64,000 bases of DNA from Mollicutes bacterium (GTDB taxonomy: Bacteria; Bacillota_I; Bacilli_A; Izemoplasmatales; Izemoplasmataceae), in the NCBI GenBank assembly GCA_003555335.1, contig PWHD01000049.1, positions 62,001 through 126,000 on the forward strand. The letters run 5' to 3'. Shown in pieces: positions 44,700-52,570 of the stretch (position 1 is its first letter; the number at the start of each line of letters is the position of its first letter). A model generated the notes under the pieces. That model saw nothing but the letters and a program-made list of their open reading frames with translations, did no database searches and was not told the origin of the DNA. The translations under genes and the position numbers were made by a program.

Positions 44700-47428
44700 T
44701 TTTGCGACGTTTGTTTCAAGACATTCTCGCAACGGGGGCAGAGTTCGTCTTCACTGGTGGTCGTGACCTGCCAGCATCGGGCACAAGTCTCCCCGCCGGC
44801 CTTTTCGACATCGATGCTCACGGAATCGAAGTCATAACTGCCTTCGCCATCTTTGATCTCGACTTTCGAGACAATGAACAATCTGGCGAGGTCGCGCATC
44901 GATTCAAGCAGCGACCGTGTTTTCTCGTCTTTTGGATGGAGGGTCACCTTCGCGCTTAGGGATTTGCCGATGGTCTTGGTGTTTCGGGCATCTTCAAGCG
45001 CTTTTAGGACGTTGTCCCGCAGGTTCAAGAACTGTTCGTATTTCTTCGTGAGCGCTTCGTCTTTTTTGCCGGATGGTTCGGGCATGTTCTCGAGATAGAC
45101 ATTGTCCAGAAGTTCCCCCACGAAATGGCCGTAAGCCTCATCGGTGGTGTGCGGGATGATCGGCGTCAAGAGTGTCAGAAGCGCCTTCGTGGTATGGTAG
45201 ACCACGGTCTGTGCACTCCTGCGCAACGGATCGTTCTTGGCTTCGATGTAGACGATATCCTTGATATAATCGAGATAGAACGCGCTCAGCTCACGGGTGA
45301 CGAAACGGTTGATCACACGGGTCACATCATCGAAGGCATAGACGTCATAGTCCTTGTTGACGGTTGCCACGAGTTCGTCCAGTTTCAGCATCATGTAGCG
45401 GTCGGTCTCGCCCATCCGGTCGGTTTCGACGATGTCGGCGGCGGGATCGAAGTCATTGAGAGTCCCCAGCATGAAGCGCAGCGTGTTTCTGATTTTGCGG
45501 TAGGTCTCGCTGACCTGCTGGATCATCTTGTCGCTGATCCGCACATCGCTGGTGTAATCGACACTCGCGACCCAAAGTCTCAGGATGTCGGCGCCGAGTT
45601 GGCCCATCACTTTGAGCGGATCGACCACGTTTCCGGTCGATTTGGACATCTTGCGACCCTCGCCGTCCAGCACGAAGCCGTGGGTGAGGACCGATTTGTA
45701 CGGTGCGCCGCCCCGGGCGGCCGCACCGGTGATCAGGCTTGAGTTGAACCAACCGCGGTACTGGTCGGAACCCTCGATATAGATGTCGGCCGGATAAGGC
45801 ATCCCGAAATCGGTCATGCCGCCCTTGTGGGAGGTTCCGGAATCGAACCAGACATCGAGGATGTCGGTTTCTTTTCGGAAGTTGCCACCCGGGCTTTTCT
45901 CACTCTTATAGCCTTCGGGGAGGAGATCCTTCGCATCCCATTCGAACCAGATGTTCGAACCGTGCTCGCTGAAAAGGGCGGCGACATGGCGGATGATTTT
46001 GGCATCGAGGATGGCTTCGCCGTTTTCGTGGTAGAACACCGGAATCGGCACCCCCCAGACGCGTTGGCGGCTGATGCACCATGATTCACGGTCCTTGATC
46101 ATGTTTTCCATGCGGGTCTCGCCCCACGAAGGATACCAATCGACGTTTTTCACTTCATTGATGAGGTTATCTTTCAGGTTCTCGATCGAGGCGAACCATT
46201 GGTCGGTGGCTCTGAAGATGACCGGCTGCTTGGTACGCCAGTCATGCGGGTAGGCATGGGTGATTTTTTCGGTTCTCAGAAGGTGCCCGCTTTCTTCCAA
46301 GTCCTTGATGACCGCTTTCGAACATTTCTCGATGAACATGTCTTCATAGCGTCCGCTTTCGGCGGTCATATGGCCGCGGGAATCGACCGGACAGAGCACT
46401 TCTAAGTCGTTGGCTTTACCGATGATGAAGTCGTCCTCCCCGTGTCCAGGGGCGATATGGACGAGTCCGGTCCCGGATTCGATGGTGACGTGGTGGCCTT
46501 CGACAATCGGACTTTCCCGGTCATATAGCGGGTGTCTGTAGGTCAGACCCAAAAGCTCATCGCCCTTGATATGGCGGATGATGTCGACCCTGTCCCAACC
46601 GAATTTCTCTTTGAGGGTCTCAAGGAGCGCGGTGGCGAAAACGTAGACGTTGCCGTCGACGCGGACAAAGACATAATCGATCGCGGATGAGACCGCCACC
46701 GCGAGGTTTCCGGGCAGGGTCCACGGGGTCGTGGTCCAGATCAGAAAACTGAACGCGTCTTCGAAGGGTCCCGTGTTGACGGCGTCGAACGCGAAATAGA
46801 TGGAAGGGGATTTCTTGTCCTTGTACTCGATTTCGGCTTCCGCCAGCGCCGTTTCGCTCGATGGCGACCAGAGGACGGGTTTCAGCCCCTTGAAGATGAG
46901 GTTTTTCTCGACCATGTCGGCGAAGACTTCGAGCTGCGAAGCTTCATACTGAGGATCCATGGTCACATAGGGGTTCTGCCACTCGCCGAGAATGCCCAGG
47001 CGCTTGAACTGACCGCGCTGCAGGTCGATCTGGTGGTCGGCGTAGGCGGCGCAGGCTTTTCTGAACTCGGCGGCGCTCATGGTCTTGCGATCGATGCCTT
47101 CGGTTTTCGTGAGGGCGGTCTCGATGGGCAGGCCGTGGGTGTCCCAACCGGGCACATAGCGTGTGAAAAAGCCCCGCATGCTCTTGTCGCGGACAATCAT
47201 GTCCTTGAGCACCTTGTTCAGCGCGTGGCCGATGTGGATGTTTCCGTTGGCGTAGGGAGGTCCGTCTGGGACGACGAACTCGGTGTTGGTCTCGTTCTTC
47301 TTCAGTCGCTGCGTATAGATCTGCTTTTCATCCCAGCGTTTCTGGCGGCCGGGCTCGTTCTTCCCGAGGTTGCCCCGCATGGGAAAATCGGTCTTGGGCA
47401 TGTGCAATGTGTCTTTGTAGTCTTTCAT
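44696..47428 (-). CDS. ileS: Isoleucyl-tRNA synthetase
   Basis: Class I synthetase of 910 residues. HIGH appears as PPYANGNIHIGHALNK, KMSKS as GRKMSKSTGNV, and the editing domain contains TTTPWTLPGNLA. The C-terminal zinc finger reads CARCWQV...CPRC. This is the Bacillus/bacterial type. AAGGAG precedes ATG 47428. A T-box leader lies upstream and the division genes precede it, the same neighbourhood as in Bacillus. Confidence 0.97.
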   Translation of the reverse strand: MKDYKDTLHMPKTDFPMRGNLGKNEPGRQKRWDEKQIYTQRLKKNETNTEFVVPDGPPYANGNIHIGHALNKVLKDMIVRDKSMRGFFTRYVPGWDTHGLPIETALTKTEGIDRKTMSAAEFRKACAAYADHQIDLQRGQFKRLGILGEWQNPYVTMDPQYEASQLEVFADMVEKNLIFKGLKPVLWSPSSETALAEAEIEYKDKKSPSIYFAFDAVNTGPFEDAFSFLIWTTTPWTLPGNLAVAVSSAIDYVFVRVDGNVYVFATALLETLKEKFGWDRVDIIRHIKGDELLGLTYRHPLYDRESPIVEGHHVTIESGTGLVHIAPGHGEDDFIIGKANDLEVLCPVDSRGHMTAESGRYEDMFIEKCSKAVIKDLEESGHLLRTEKITHAYPHDWRTKQPVIFRATDQWFASIENLKDNLINEVKNVDWYPSWGETRMENMIKDRESWCISRQRVWGVPIPVFYHENGEAILDAKIIRHVAALFSEHGSNIWFEWDAKDLLPEGYKSEKSPGGNFRKETDILDVWFDSGTSHKGGMTDFGMPYPADIYIEGSDQYRGWFNSSLITGAAARGGAPYKSVLTHGFVLDGEGRKMSKSTGNVVDPLKVMGQLGADILRLWVASVDYTSDVRISDKMIQQVSETYRKIRNTLRFMLGTLNDFDPAADIVETDRMGETDRYMMLKLDELVATVNKDYDVYAFDDVTRVINRFVTRELSAFYLDYIKDIVYIEAKNDPLRRSAQTVVYHTTKALLTLLTPIIPHTTDEAYGHFVGELLDNVYLENMPEPSGKKDEALTKKYEQFLNLRDNVLKALEDARNTKTIGKSLSAKVTLHPKDEKTRSLLESMRDLARLFIVSKVEIKDGEGSYDFDSVSIDVEKAGGETCARCWQVTTTSEDELCPRCENVLKQTSQN

Positions 47429-47445
47429 GGTTCTCACTCTCCTTA

Positions 47446-47670
47446 AAAATAAAAAAAGCATCCAGAAAATAAGGACGAACGATAAGTCCGCGGTGCCACC
47501 TTAGTTCTAGTTGCCTAGCGCTTGTTCCCGATAACGCAGGGTTGCGGAATGATTGTGACCTCATCCATCTCCACGGTGATACTCAGTGACGGCTCATCCA
47601 AGTTCGCAGCACCACTTGGTCTCTTTGAAAAGCCCCGGTCTTTGAGCGTGTCCGCTTCAGCGATGTTCTT
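47446..47670 (-). ncRNA. T-box riboswitch of ileS
   Basis: The antiterminator core AAGGTGGCACCGCGG (47488-47502, minus strand) is diagnostic. Stem I elements include CAAAGAGACC and a GAGTATCACC segment carrying ATC, an isoleucine specifier. The terminator hairpin near 47450-47475 is short (about five pairs with one wobble) but followed by seven T. Uncharged tRNA-Ile would relieve termination. Confidence 0.92.
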
Positions 47671-47676
47671 TACGTC

Positions 47677-47705
47677 ATTATAAGCAATTAATCCGGAAAA
47701 TGCAA
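47677..47705 (-). promoter_or_regulatory. SigA promoter of the ileS T-box transcript
   Basis: TTGCAT (47700-47705), 17 nt, TATAAT (47677-47682) on the minus strand. Confidence 0.7.
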
Positions 47706-47708
47706 GGG

Positions 47709-47969
47709 TTAAAGACTGGCGATGAATTCTCCGAAGGCCATCAGGCCGAAATTGTAAAAAAGCAGGCCGATAATCGGCGTGAAATCGAAATTACCGATGA
47801 CGATCAGCCCCCTGAATATCCGCATGTAGGGATTGACGATCAGATGCAGGATGTAATAGAAGCGGGATTGCCTGATTTCGGGCACCCAGCTGAGCAGGAT
47901 GTAGGCGATCATCATGAAAAAATAGATGGTAAGAATGGTGTGCAGTATCGAAAGTATGGTGGGCAGCAT
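47709..47969 (-). CDS. YggT family membrane protein (YlmG)
   Basis: 86 residues with two hydrophobic segments and the signature VNPYMRIFRGLI followed by DFTPIIGLLFYNF. YlmG/YggT proteins are linked to division and envelope organisation in Bacillota and cyanobacteria. AAGGAG precedes ATG 47969. It lies 5 nt after sepF at the end of the ftsZ cluster. Confidence 0.9.
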   Translation of the reverse strand: MLPTILSILHTILTIYFFMMIAYILLSWVPEIRQSRFYYILHLIVNPYMRIFRGLIVIGNFDFTPIIGLLFYNFGLMAFGEFIASL

Positions 47970-47974
47970 GTGGA

Positions 47975-48268
47975 TTACTCCTTGTATTTATTGATGAACC
48001 GGCGCAGACTCTTGTCTTTGAGGTCCGTCTTAGTCGCGAAGGCCATGATCTTGTCCCTGAGCACTTCGACATCGCCGTCGAGCGCATAGATGACACCGCT
48101 CAGAAAAACAATCATCCGATTGCTCTCGATGACATCGAAGCCTTCGAAGTTGAGAATCAGCGGGTTCCTATAAAGTAGCTTGTCGGCCAAGGCGAAAACA
48201 TCCGTCTCCTCGTCGACCTTGATGAATTCCGTACGGTCGTATGCTTTTTGCTTAGTCTTTTTGCTCAT
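47975..48268 (-). CDS. sepF: Cell division protein SepF
   Basis: SepF binds membranes and FtsZ and can replace FtsA as anchor. The 97 residues show the DUF552 core: NPLILNFEGFDVIESNRMIVFLSGVIYALDGDV (given here as landmarks NPLILNF, FLSGVIYALDG). It is shorter than Bacillus SepF and the long linker between membrane helix and core is nearly absent. GGGGAGG 9 nt before ATG 48268; overlaps ylmE. Part of ftsZ-ylmE-sepF-yggT. Confidence 0.88.
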   Translation of the reverse strand: MSKKTKQKAYDRTEFIKVDEETDVFALADKLLYRNPLILNFEGFDVIESNRMIVFLSGVIYALDGDVEVLRDKIMAFATKTDLKDKSLRRFINKYKE

Positions 48269-48905
48269 CCTCATAAGCCTCCCCTAAAAGAATGCGGCCC
48301 AGGCGTAAGACGGTCGCACCGTTTTCAAGTGCGATCTCATAATCGTTGCTCATGCCCATGGACAGTTCCTTGATGCCGGGATGAGTCCTGGCGATGTTGT
48401 CCCGCAGGGTCTTGAGCAGTCCGAACTGCGCGGCGATGGTCTTTTTGTCCCTGGTCAGGCTCGCCATGCCCATCAGGCCGATGACGTTGATGTTCTCAAG
48501 ATCCTTGATCCTATTAAGGAAATCCGGTAGTTCGGCGGGTGAAAAGCCGTGTTTCTGGGGCTCTCCTGAAATATTGACTTCGACGAAGCATCTGAGTGGT
48601 TCGTTGCGCCGCTTGTCGATCTCGACAGCGAGTTTGACACGGTCGAGGCTGTGGAGGTAATCGATATCATTGATGATCTTTTTGACCTTTTTCGTCTGAA
48701 GCGGGCCGAGAAAATGCCAGGTGATATCCAGATGGCTCAGCGAACCGGCTTTTTCAATGAACGCCTCGACACGGCTCTCTCCGAAATCTTTGATGCCGGC
48801 GTCAAGGAAGGACTTGAAATTTTCAGGACCGATGTATTTGCTTGCCATGACGATACGTACCGTGGGATAAGTTGTCTGAAGGTGTTTGATCAAGGCTTCA
48901 TTCAT
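48252..48905 (-). CDS. YggS family PLP-binding protein (YlmE)
   Basis: A 217-residue PLP homeostasis protein: the PLP lysine lies in VMASKYIGPENF, followed by DFGESRVEAF, WHFLGPLQTKK and MGMSNDYEIALENGATVLRLG. No catalytic activity is established for the family. AAGGAAG precedes ATG 48905. It lies 12 nt after ftsZ and overlaps sepF, as in Bacillus. Confidence 0.93.
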   Translation of the reverse strand: MNEALIKHLQTTYPTVRIVMASKYIGPENFKSFLDAGIKDFGESRVEAFIEKAGSLSHLDITWHFLGPLQTKKVKKIINDIDYLHSLDRVKLAVEIDKRRNEPLRCFVEVNISGEPQKHGFSPAELPDFLNRIKDLENINVIGLMGMASLTRDKKTIAAQFGLLKTLRDNIARTHPGIKELSMGMSNDYEIALENGATVLRLGRILLGEAYEDEQKD

Positions 48906-48917
48906 GGCGAATCTTCC

Positions 48918-50099
48918 TTATTTGAATCGGGATTTCAGCCATGATGGAATGGCTGACTTGCGTTCTTCGTCGTCTTCCGGTTCTTCTTCTTTTTCTTTCT
49001 TCATTTCTTTCTTGGCTTTTTTCTTCTCTTTTTTCTTCTGTTTGCCGGATTTTTCCCAGGTTTCTTCGCCGTCGTCGTCGACGTCCGGCGCGTCCGTGAC
49101 CTCAACATAGTCCGAAGCGCCAAGGGCTTCGATCTCGATGTGGCGGTTCTCATCGAAACCAGCCGCGATCACGGTCACGATAACTTCGTCTTCAAGGTCT
49201 TCGTTGATGGTCGCGCCGTGGATGATATTGATTTCGGTACTCGAAGCGGCCTGAATCGACTCGATGGCTTCGGTGACTTCCCATAAGGCGATACCGGTGC
49301 CGCTGGTCACATTGACGATCGCATCGGTCGCACCGTCGATATTGGCGTCTAACAACGGAGATTCGATGGCTTTCTTCGCGGCTTCGACCGCCCGGTTCTC
49401 GTCACTGGAGATGCCAATGCCCATCAACGCGGTCCCCTTGTCTTTGAGCACGGTCTTCACATCGGCGAAATCGACGTTGATGAGTCCCGGTACCGTGATG
49501 ATCTCCGCGATGCCCTGAACGCCCTGGCGAAGGACATTGTCGGCTTCGCGGAACGCTTCGAGCATGGACGTGTTGCGATCGACCACATAAAGCAGTCGGT
49601 CATTGGGGATGATGATCATCGTATCGACGTAAGGCTTGAGCGCATCAAGACCCTCCAAAGCGGTCGCGACCCGTCTTCTGCCTTCGAATTTGAAGGGTTT
49701 GGTCACGATGCCGATGGTCAGACACCCGACCTCGCGGGCGACTTTCGCGATGACTGGTGCCGCACCGGTTCCGGTGCCGCCGCCCATACCGGCGGTGATG
49801 AACACCATGTCGGTATCGGTCAGAAGTTCGCGGATCTCATCTTCGCTCTCCATCGCGGCGCGGCGTCCGATTTCGGGGTCGGCCCCGGCGCCAAGACCGC
49901 GGGTGAGCATCTTTCCGATTTGCAGTCTTATATCCGCTTTTGAAAGACGCAGAACCTGGGCGTCGGTGTTGATCGCCACAAATTCAACGCCTTTGACTTC
50001 GTTTTCAATCATGCGGTTGACCGCGTTTCCGCCGCCACCGCCGATGCCTATGACTTTTATGGAAGGTTTTTGATGGAACTGGTCGTTGGTTTCGAACAT
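48918..50099 (-). CDS. ftsZ: Cell division GTPase FtsZ
   Basis: Tubulin homologue that forms the division ring. The T1 loop [11 protein letters not shown], signature [13 protein letters not shown] and the TDMVF region are canonical. After residue 320 a Lys/Glu-rich linker of about 50 residues leads to the conserved tail IPSWLKSRF that binds SepF/FtsA. GGAGG precedes ATG 50099. No ftsA or mraZ-type genes precede it; tgt is the upstream neighbour. A TATAAT lies about 35 nt upstream. Confidence 0.97.
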   Translation of the reverse strand: MFETNDQFHQKPSIKVIGIGGGGGNAVNRMIENEVKGVEFVAINTDAQVLRLSKADIRLQIGKMLTRGLGAGADPEIGRRAAMESEDEIRELLTDTDMVFITAGMGGGTGTGAAPVIAKVAREVGCLTIGIVTKPFKFEGRRRVATALEGLDALKPYVDTMIIIPNDRLLYVVDRNTSMLEAFREADNVLRQGVQGIAEIITVPGLINVDFADVKTVLKDKGTALMGIGISSDENRAVEAAKKAIESPLLDANIDGATDAIVNVTSGTGIALWEVTEAIESIQAASSTEINIIHGATINEDLEDEVIVTVIAAGFDENRHIEIEALGASDYVEVTDAPDVDDDGEETWEKSGKQKKKEKKKAKKEMKKEKEEEPEDDEERKSAIPSWLKSRFK

Positions 50100-50176
50100 A
50101 GTATGACCTCCGTTAAATCTTTAGACCTATTATAACGCATTATTTGTAAGAATAAAATAGCAAAGCATGAAAAGCG

Positions 50177-51295
50177 TTACTTTGTTTCCCCGTAAAACCG
50201 GGCGAAAAAGGTATTTCTGAAATCGGTCAGCCGGTCTTCCTCAATCGCGCGGCGTATTGAACGCATGAGCTGCTTGAGAAAATGGAGGTTGTGATAGGTC
50301 ACAAGGCGCGGCCCGAGCATCTCTTCGCCCTTGAAGAGATGACGGAGATAGCTCCTGGTGTAGGTCGTGCAGACTTTGCAGGCGCAATCCGCGTCGAGCG
50401 GACCCATGTCGTCTTTGTAGCGGGCGGCCTTGATGGGAATCGCGCCGTCGGCGGTGTAGGCGCTGCCGTGTCTGGCGAGGCGGGTCGGGTTGACGCAGTC
50501 GAACATGTCGACGCCTTTGATGGAAGCCTCGATGAGATCATCCGGGGTGCCGACCCCCATGAGGTAGCGCGGCTTGTCCTTGGGCATCTTCGGGGTGATG
50601 AAATCAAGGACGGCATACATCTCTTTTTTGGTCTCGCCCACGCTCAGACCACCGATCGAGTAGCCATCGAAATCAAGTTCGAGAAGGTCGTTCAAAGACC
50701 GTTCGCGAAGATCGTCGAAGGGGCCACCTTGGATGATGCCGAACAGGGCCTGGTTTTCACGTTTGTGCGCCGCTTTGCCGCGGGCGGCCCAGCGGCTCGT
50801 GCGGGCGATGGAGTCTTTCATGTAGTCATAGGGGCTGTCGAAGGGCGGACATTCGTCGAAGGACATGATGATGTCGGCGCCGAGTTTTTCCTGGACGGCG
50901 ATGCTTTCTTCGGGTGATAAGAAAAGCGCGGCGCCGCTGCGATGGTGTTTGAAATGGACGCCTTCTTCGGTGATCTTTCGGTTGTTGGAGAGGGAAAAGA
51001 CCTGAAAACCGCCAGAATCGGTGAGCAGTCCCTTGTTCCATTTCATGAAGTCTTTCGTTCCGCCGTGGGCGGCGACGATGTCAGCGCCGGGCTGAAGCCA
51101 GAGATGGTAGGTGTTGGCGAGAATCATGCCCTCGCTCACTTCATCGATTTCCTCGGGGGCGAGGGTCTTGACCGTCGCCTGGGTGCCGACCGGCATGAAC
51201 ATCGGTGTCTCGTAGGTTCGCCCATTAATATGAAGGACGCCCGTTCGGGCGCCGCTTTGTTTGCAGATATGTTTTTCTTCGAAATTGAGGACCAT
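50177..51295 (-). CDS. tgt: tRNA-guanine transglycosylase
   Basis: Inserts preQ1 for guanine-34 in tRNAs on the way to queuosine. The nucleophile/active region reads [12 protein letters not shown], then FDECPP, GGLSVGE, and zinc ligands CACKVC with a downstream His. 372 residues. AAAGGAAG precedes ATG 51295, 3 nt after the dehydratase-like gene. queA lies 7 kb away with ruvB, so the usual ruvAB-queA-tgt group is dispersed. Confidence 0.96.
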   Translation of the reverse strand: MVLNFEEKHICKQSGARTGVLHINGRTYETPMFMPVGTQATVKTLAPEEIDEVSEGMILANTYHLWLQPGADIVAAHGGTKDFMKWNKGLLTDSGGFQVFSLSNNRKITEEGVHFKHHRSGAALFLSPEESIAVQEKLGADIIMSFDECPPFDSPYDYMKDSIARTSRWAARGKAAHKRENQALFGIIQGGPFDDLRERSLNDLLELDFDGYSIGGLSVGETKKEMYAVLDFITPKMPKDKPRYLMGVGTPDDLIEASIKGVDMFDCVNPTRLARHGSAYTADGAIPIKAARYKDDMGPLDADCACKVCTTYTRSYLRHLFKGEEMLGPRLVTYHNLHFLKQLMRSIRRAIEEDRLTDFRNTFFARFYGETK

Positions 51296-51298
51296 GGC

Positions 51299-52570
51299 TC
51301 ATTCACTTCCTTTAAAGTTGCGGAATGCGTTTGAAATCATGAGATTGATGCGGTTGACCTGGTTGATCTTCGAGGCGCTCGTATCGTAATCGATGGCCAC
51401 AATGTTGCTGGCGGGGAAATGGTGCTTGAGCTTCTTGAACATGCCTTTGCCCGCGATGTGGTTCGGCAGGCAACCAAACGGCTGTGTGCAGACGATGTTC
51501 GGCGTCTCGTGCTTGATGAGGTCGACCATCTCGGCGGTCAGAAGCCAGCCTTCGCCGATATGGGTGCCATAATCGATGAACCCTTTGGCCATGGCCTTGA
51601 GTTCCTTGTAGGAGACCGGCGTGTCAAAGCCGGCCCGGCGCATAATTTTGCGGACTTTGCTGCGGCGGACTTCGACGTACCAGACAAAAAGTTTCAGGTA
51701 GAGGCGTTCCTTGCGGGGACCGCCATAGCGTTTGATGTCGTAGGCGCGCGAGTCGAAACTGTAAAGAAAGAAATCATAGATCGGCGGCGTCACGACCTCG
51801 ACACCCTCTTTTTCGAGGGTCGCTTCCAGATGGTTGTTGCCGAGGGGTGAGTATTTGACATAAATCTCGCCGACGATGCCGACTTTGGGTTTCTTCTTCT
51901 TTTCGAGGTCCAAGGCGCGGAACCGTTCGATGATGTATTTTATATATCGTTTGCTCTTGTGCCAGGTGAAGATGTTTTTATGGTCATAGTAGGTTCTGAG
52001 TTCCTTGTCGATGGTTTCTTTGAGCGCATCGACCTCGCCCGGCGTTTTCTCATAGGGACGTGTCTGGTTGACAAGCGACATCATGAGATCGCCGAAGATG
52101 ATGCCGTCGTGCAGCTTATGAAGGAGCCGGGGTGTCATCTTGAAGCCCGGATTCTGTTCGAAACCGTTGGCGTTCAAGGAGATGACGGGGACAAATTCGA
52201 GCTGGGCTTTTTGAAGGGCCTTTCTCAAAAGCGATATGTAGTTGCTCGCGCGGCATCCGCCGCCCGTCTGGACGATGATGAGTGCGACTTTGTGTTTGTC
52301 GATGCCCTTTTTCTTGATTGCGTCGATGAACTGGCCGATGACCAGCATCGCCGGAACACAGATATCGTTGTGGGCATATTTCATCCCTTCATGGATCAGC
52401 TCGTAATCGCTCGTTTTGAGCAGTTCGGCGTTGTAGCCTTCACTTTGGAACGCATCCTGAAGATATTCGAAATGATAAGGGGCCATCTGGGGAATGAGGA
52501 TGGTGTACTCCTTACGCATCGCTTCGGTGAAAAGCAAGCGGCCGTCTTTGTCGTACTCAAGCTTCGCCAT
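51299..52570 (-). CDS. 2-hydroxyacyl-CoA dehydratase-like iron-sulfur subunit of a plasmalogen-synthase-type pair
   Basis: A 423-residue HgdB-like protein. Conserved cysteines lie at C71 (NDICVPAM), C106 (GGGCRAS) and C361/C367 (VCTQPFGCLPNH), consistent with an oxygen-sensitive [4Fe-4S] site. It overlaps the activase gene upstream by 14 nt. In many anaerobic Bacillota both parts form one protein of about 1400 residues; 987 plus 423 residues here sums to that. Such pairs were linked to anaerobic plasmalogen (vinyl ether lipid) formation in Clostridium perfringens (plsA/plsR); assignment to that function is inference. Confidence 0.75.
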   Translation of the reverse strand: MAKLEYDKDGRLLFTEAMRKEYTILIPQMAPYHFEYLQDAFQSEGYNAELLKTSDYELIHEGMKYAHNDICVPAMLVIGQFIDAIKKKGIDKHKVALIIVQTGGGCRASNYISLLRKALQKAQLEFVPVISLNANGFEQNPGFKMTPRLLHKLHDGIIFGDLMMSLVNQTRPYEKTPGEVDALKETIDKELRTYYDHKNIFTWHKSKRYIKYIIERFRALDLEKKKKPKVGIVGEIYVKYSPLGNNHLEATLEKEGVEVVTPPIYDFFLYSFDSRAYDIKRYGGPRKERLYLKLFVWYVEVRRSKVRKIMRRAGFDTPVSYKELKAMAKGFIDYGTHIGEGWLLTAEMVDLIKHETPNIVCTQPFGCLPNHIAGKGMFKKLKHHFPASNIVAIDYDTSASKINQVNRINLMISNAFRNFKGSE

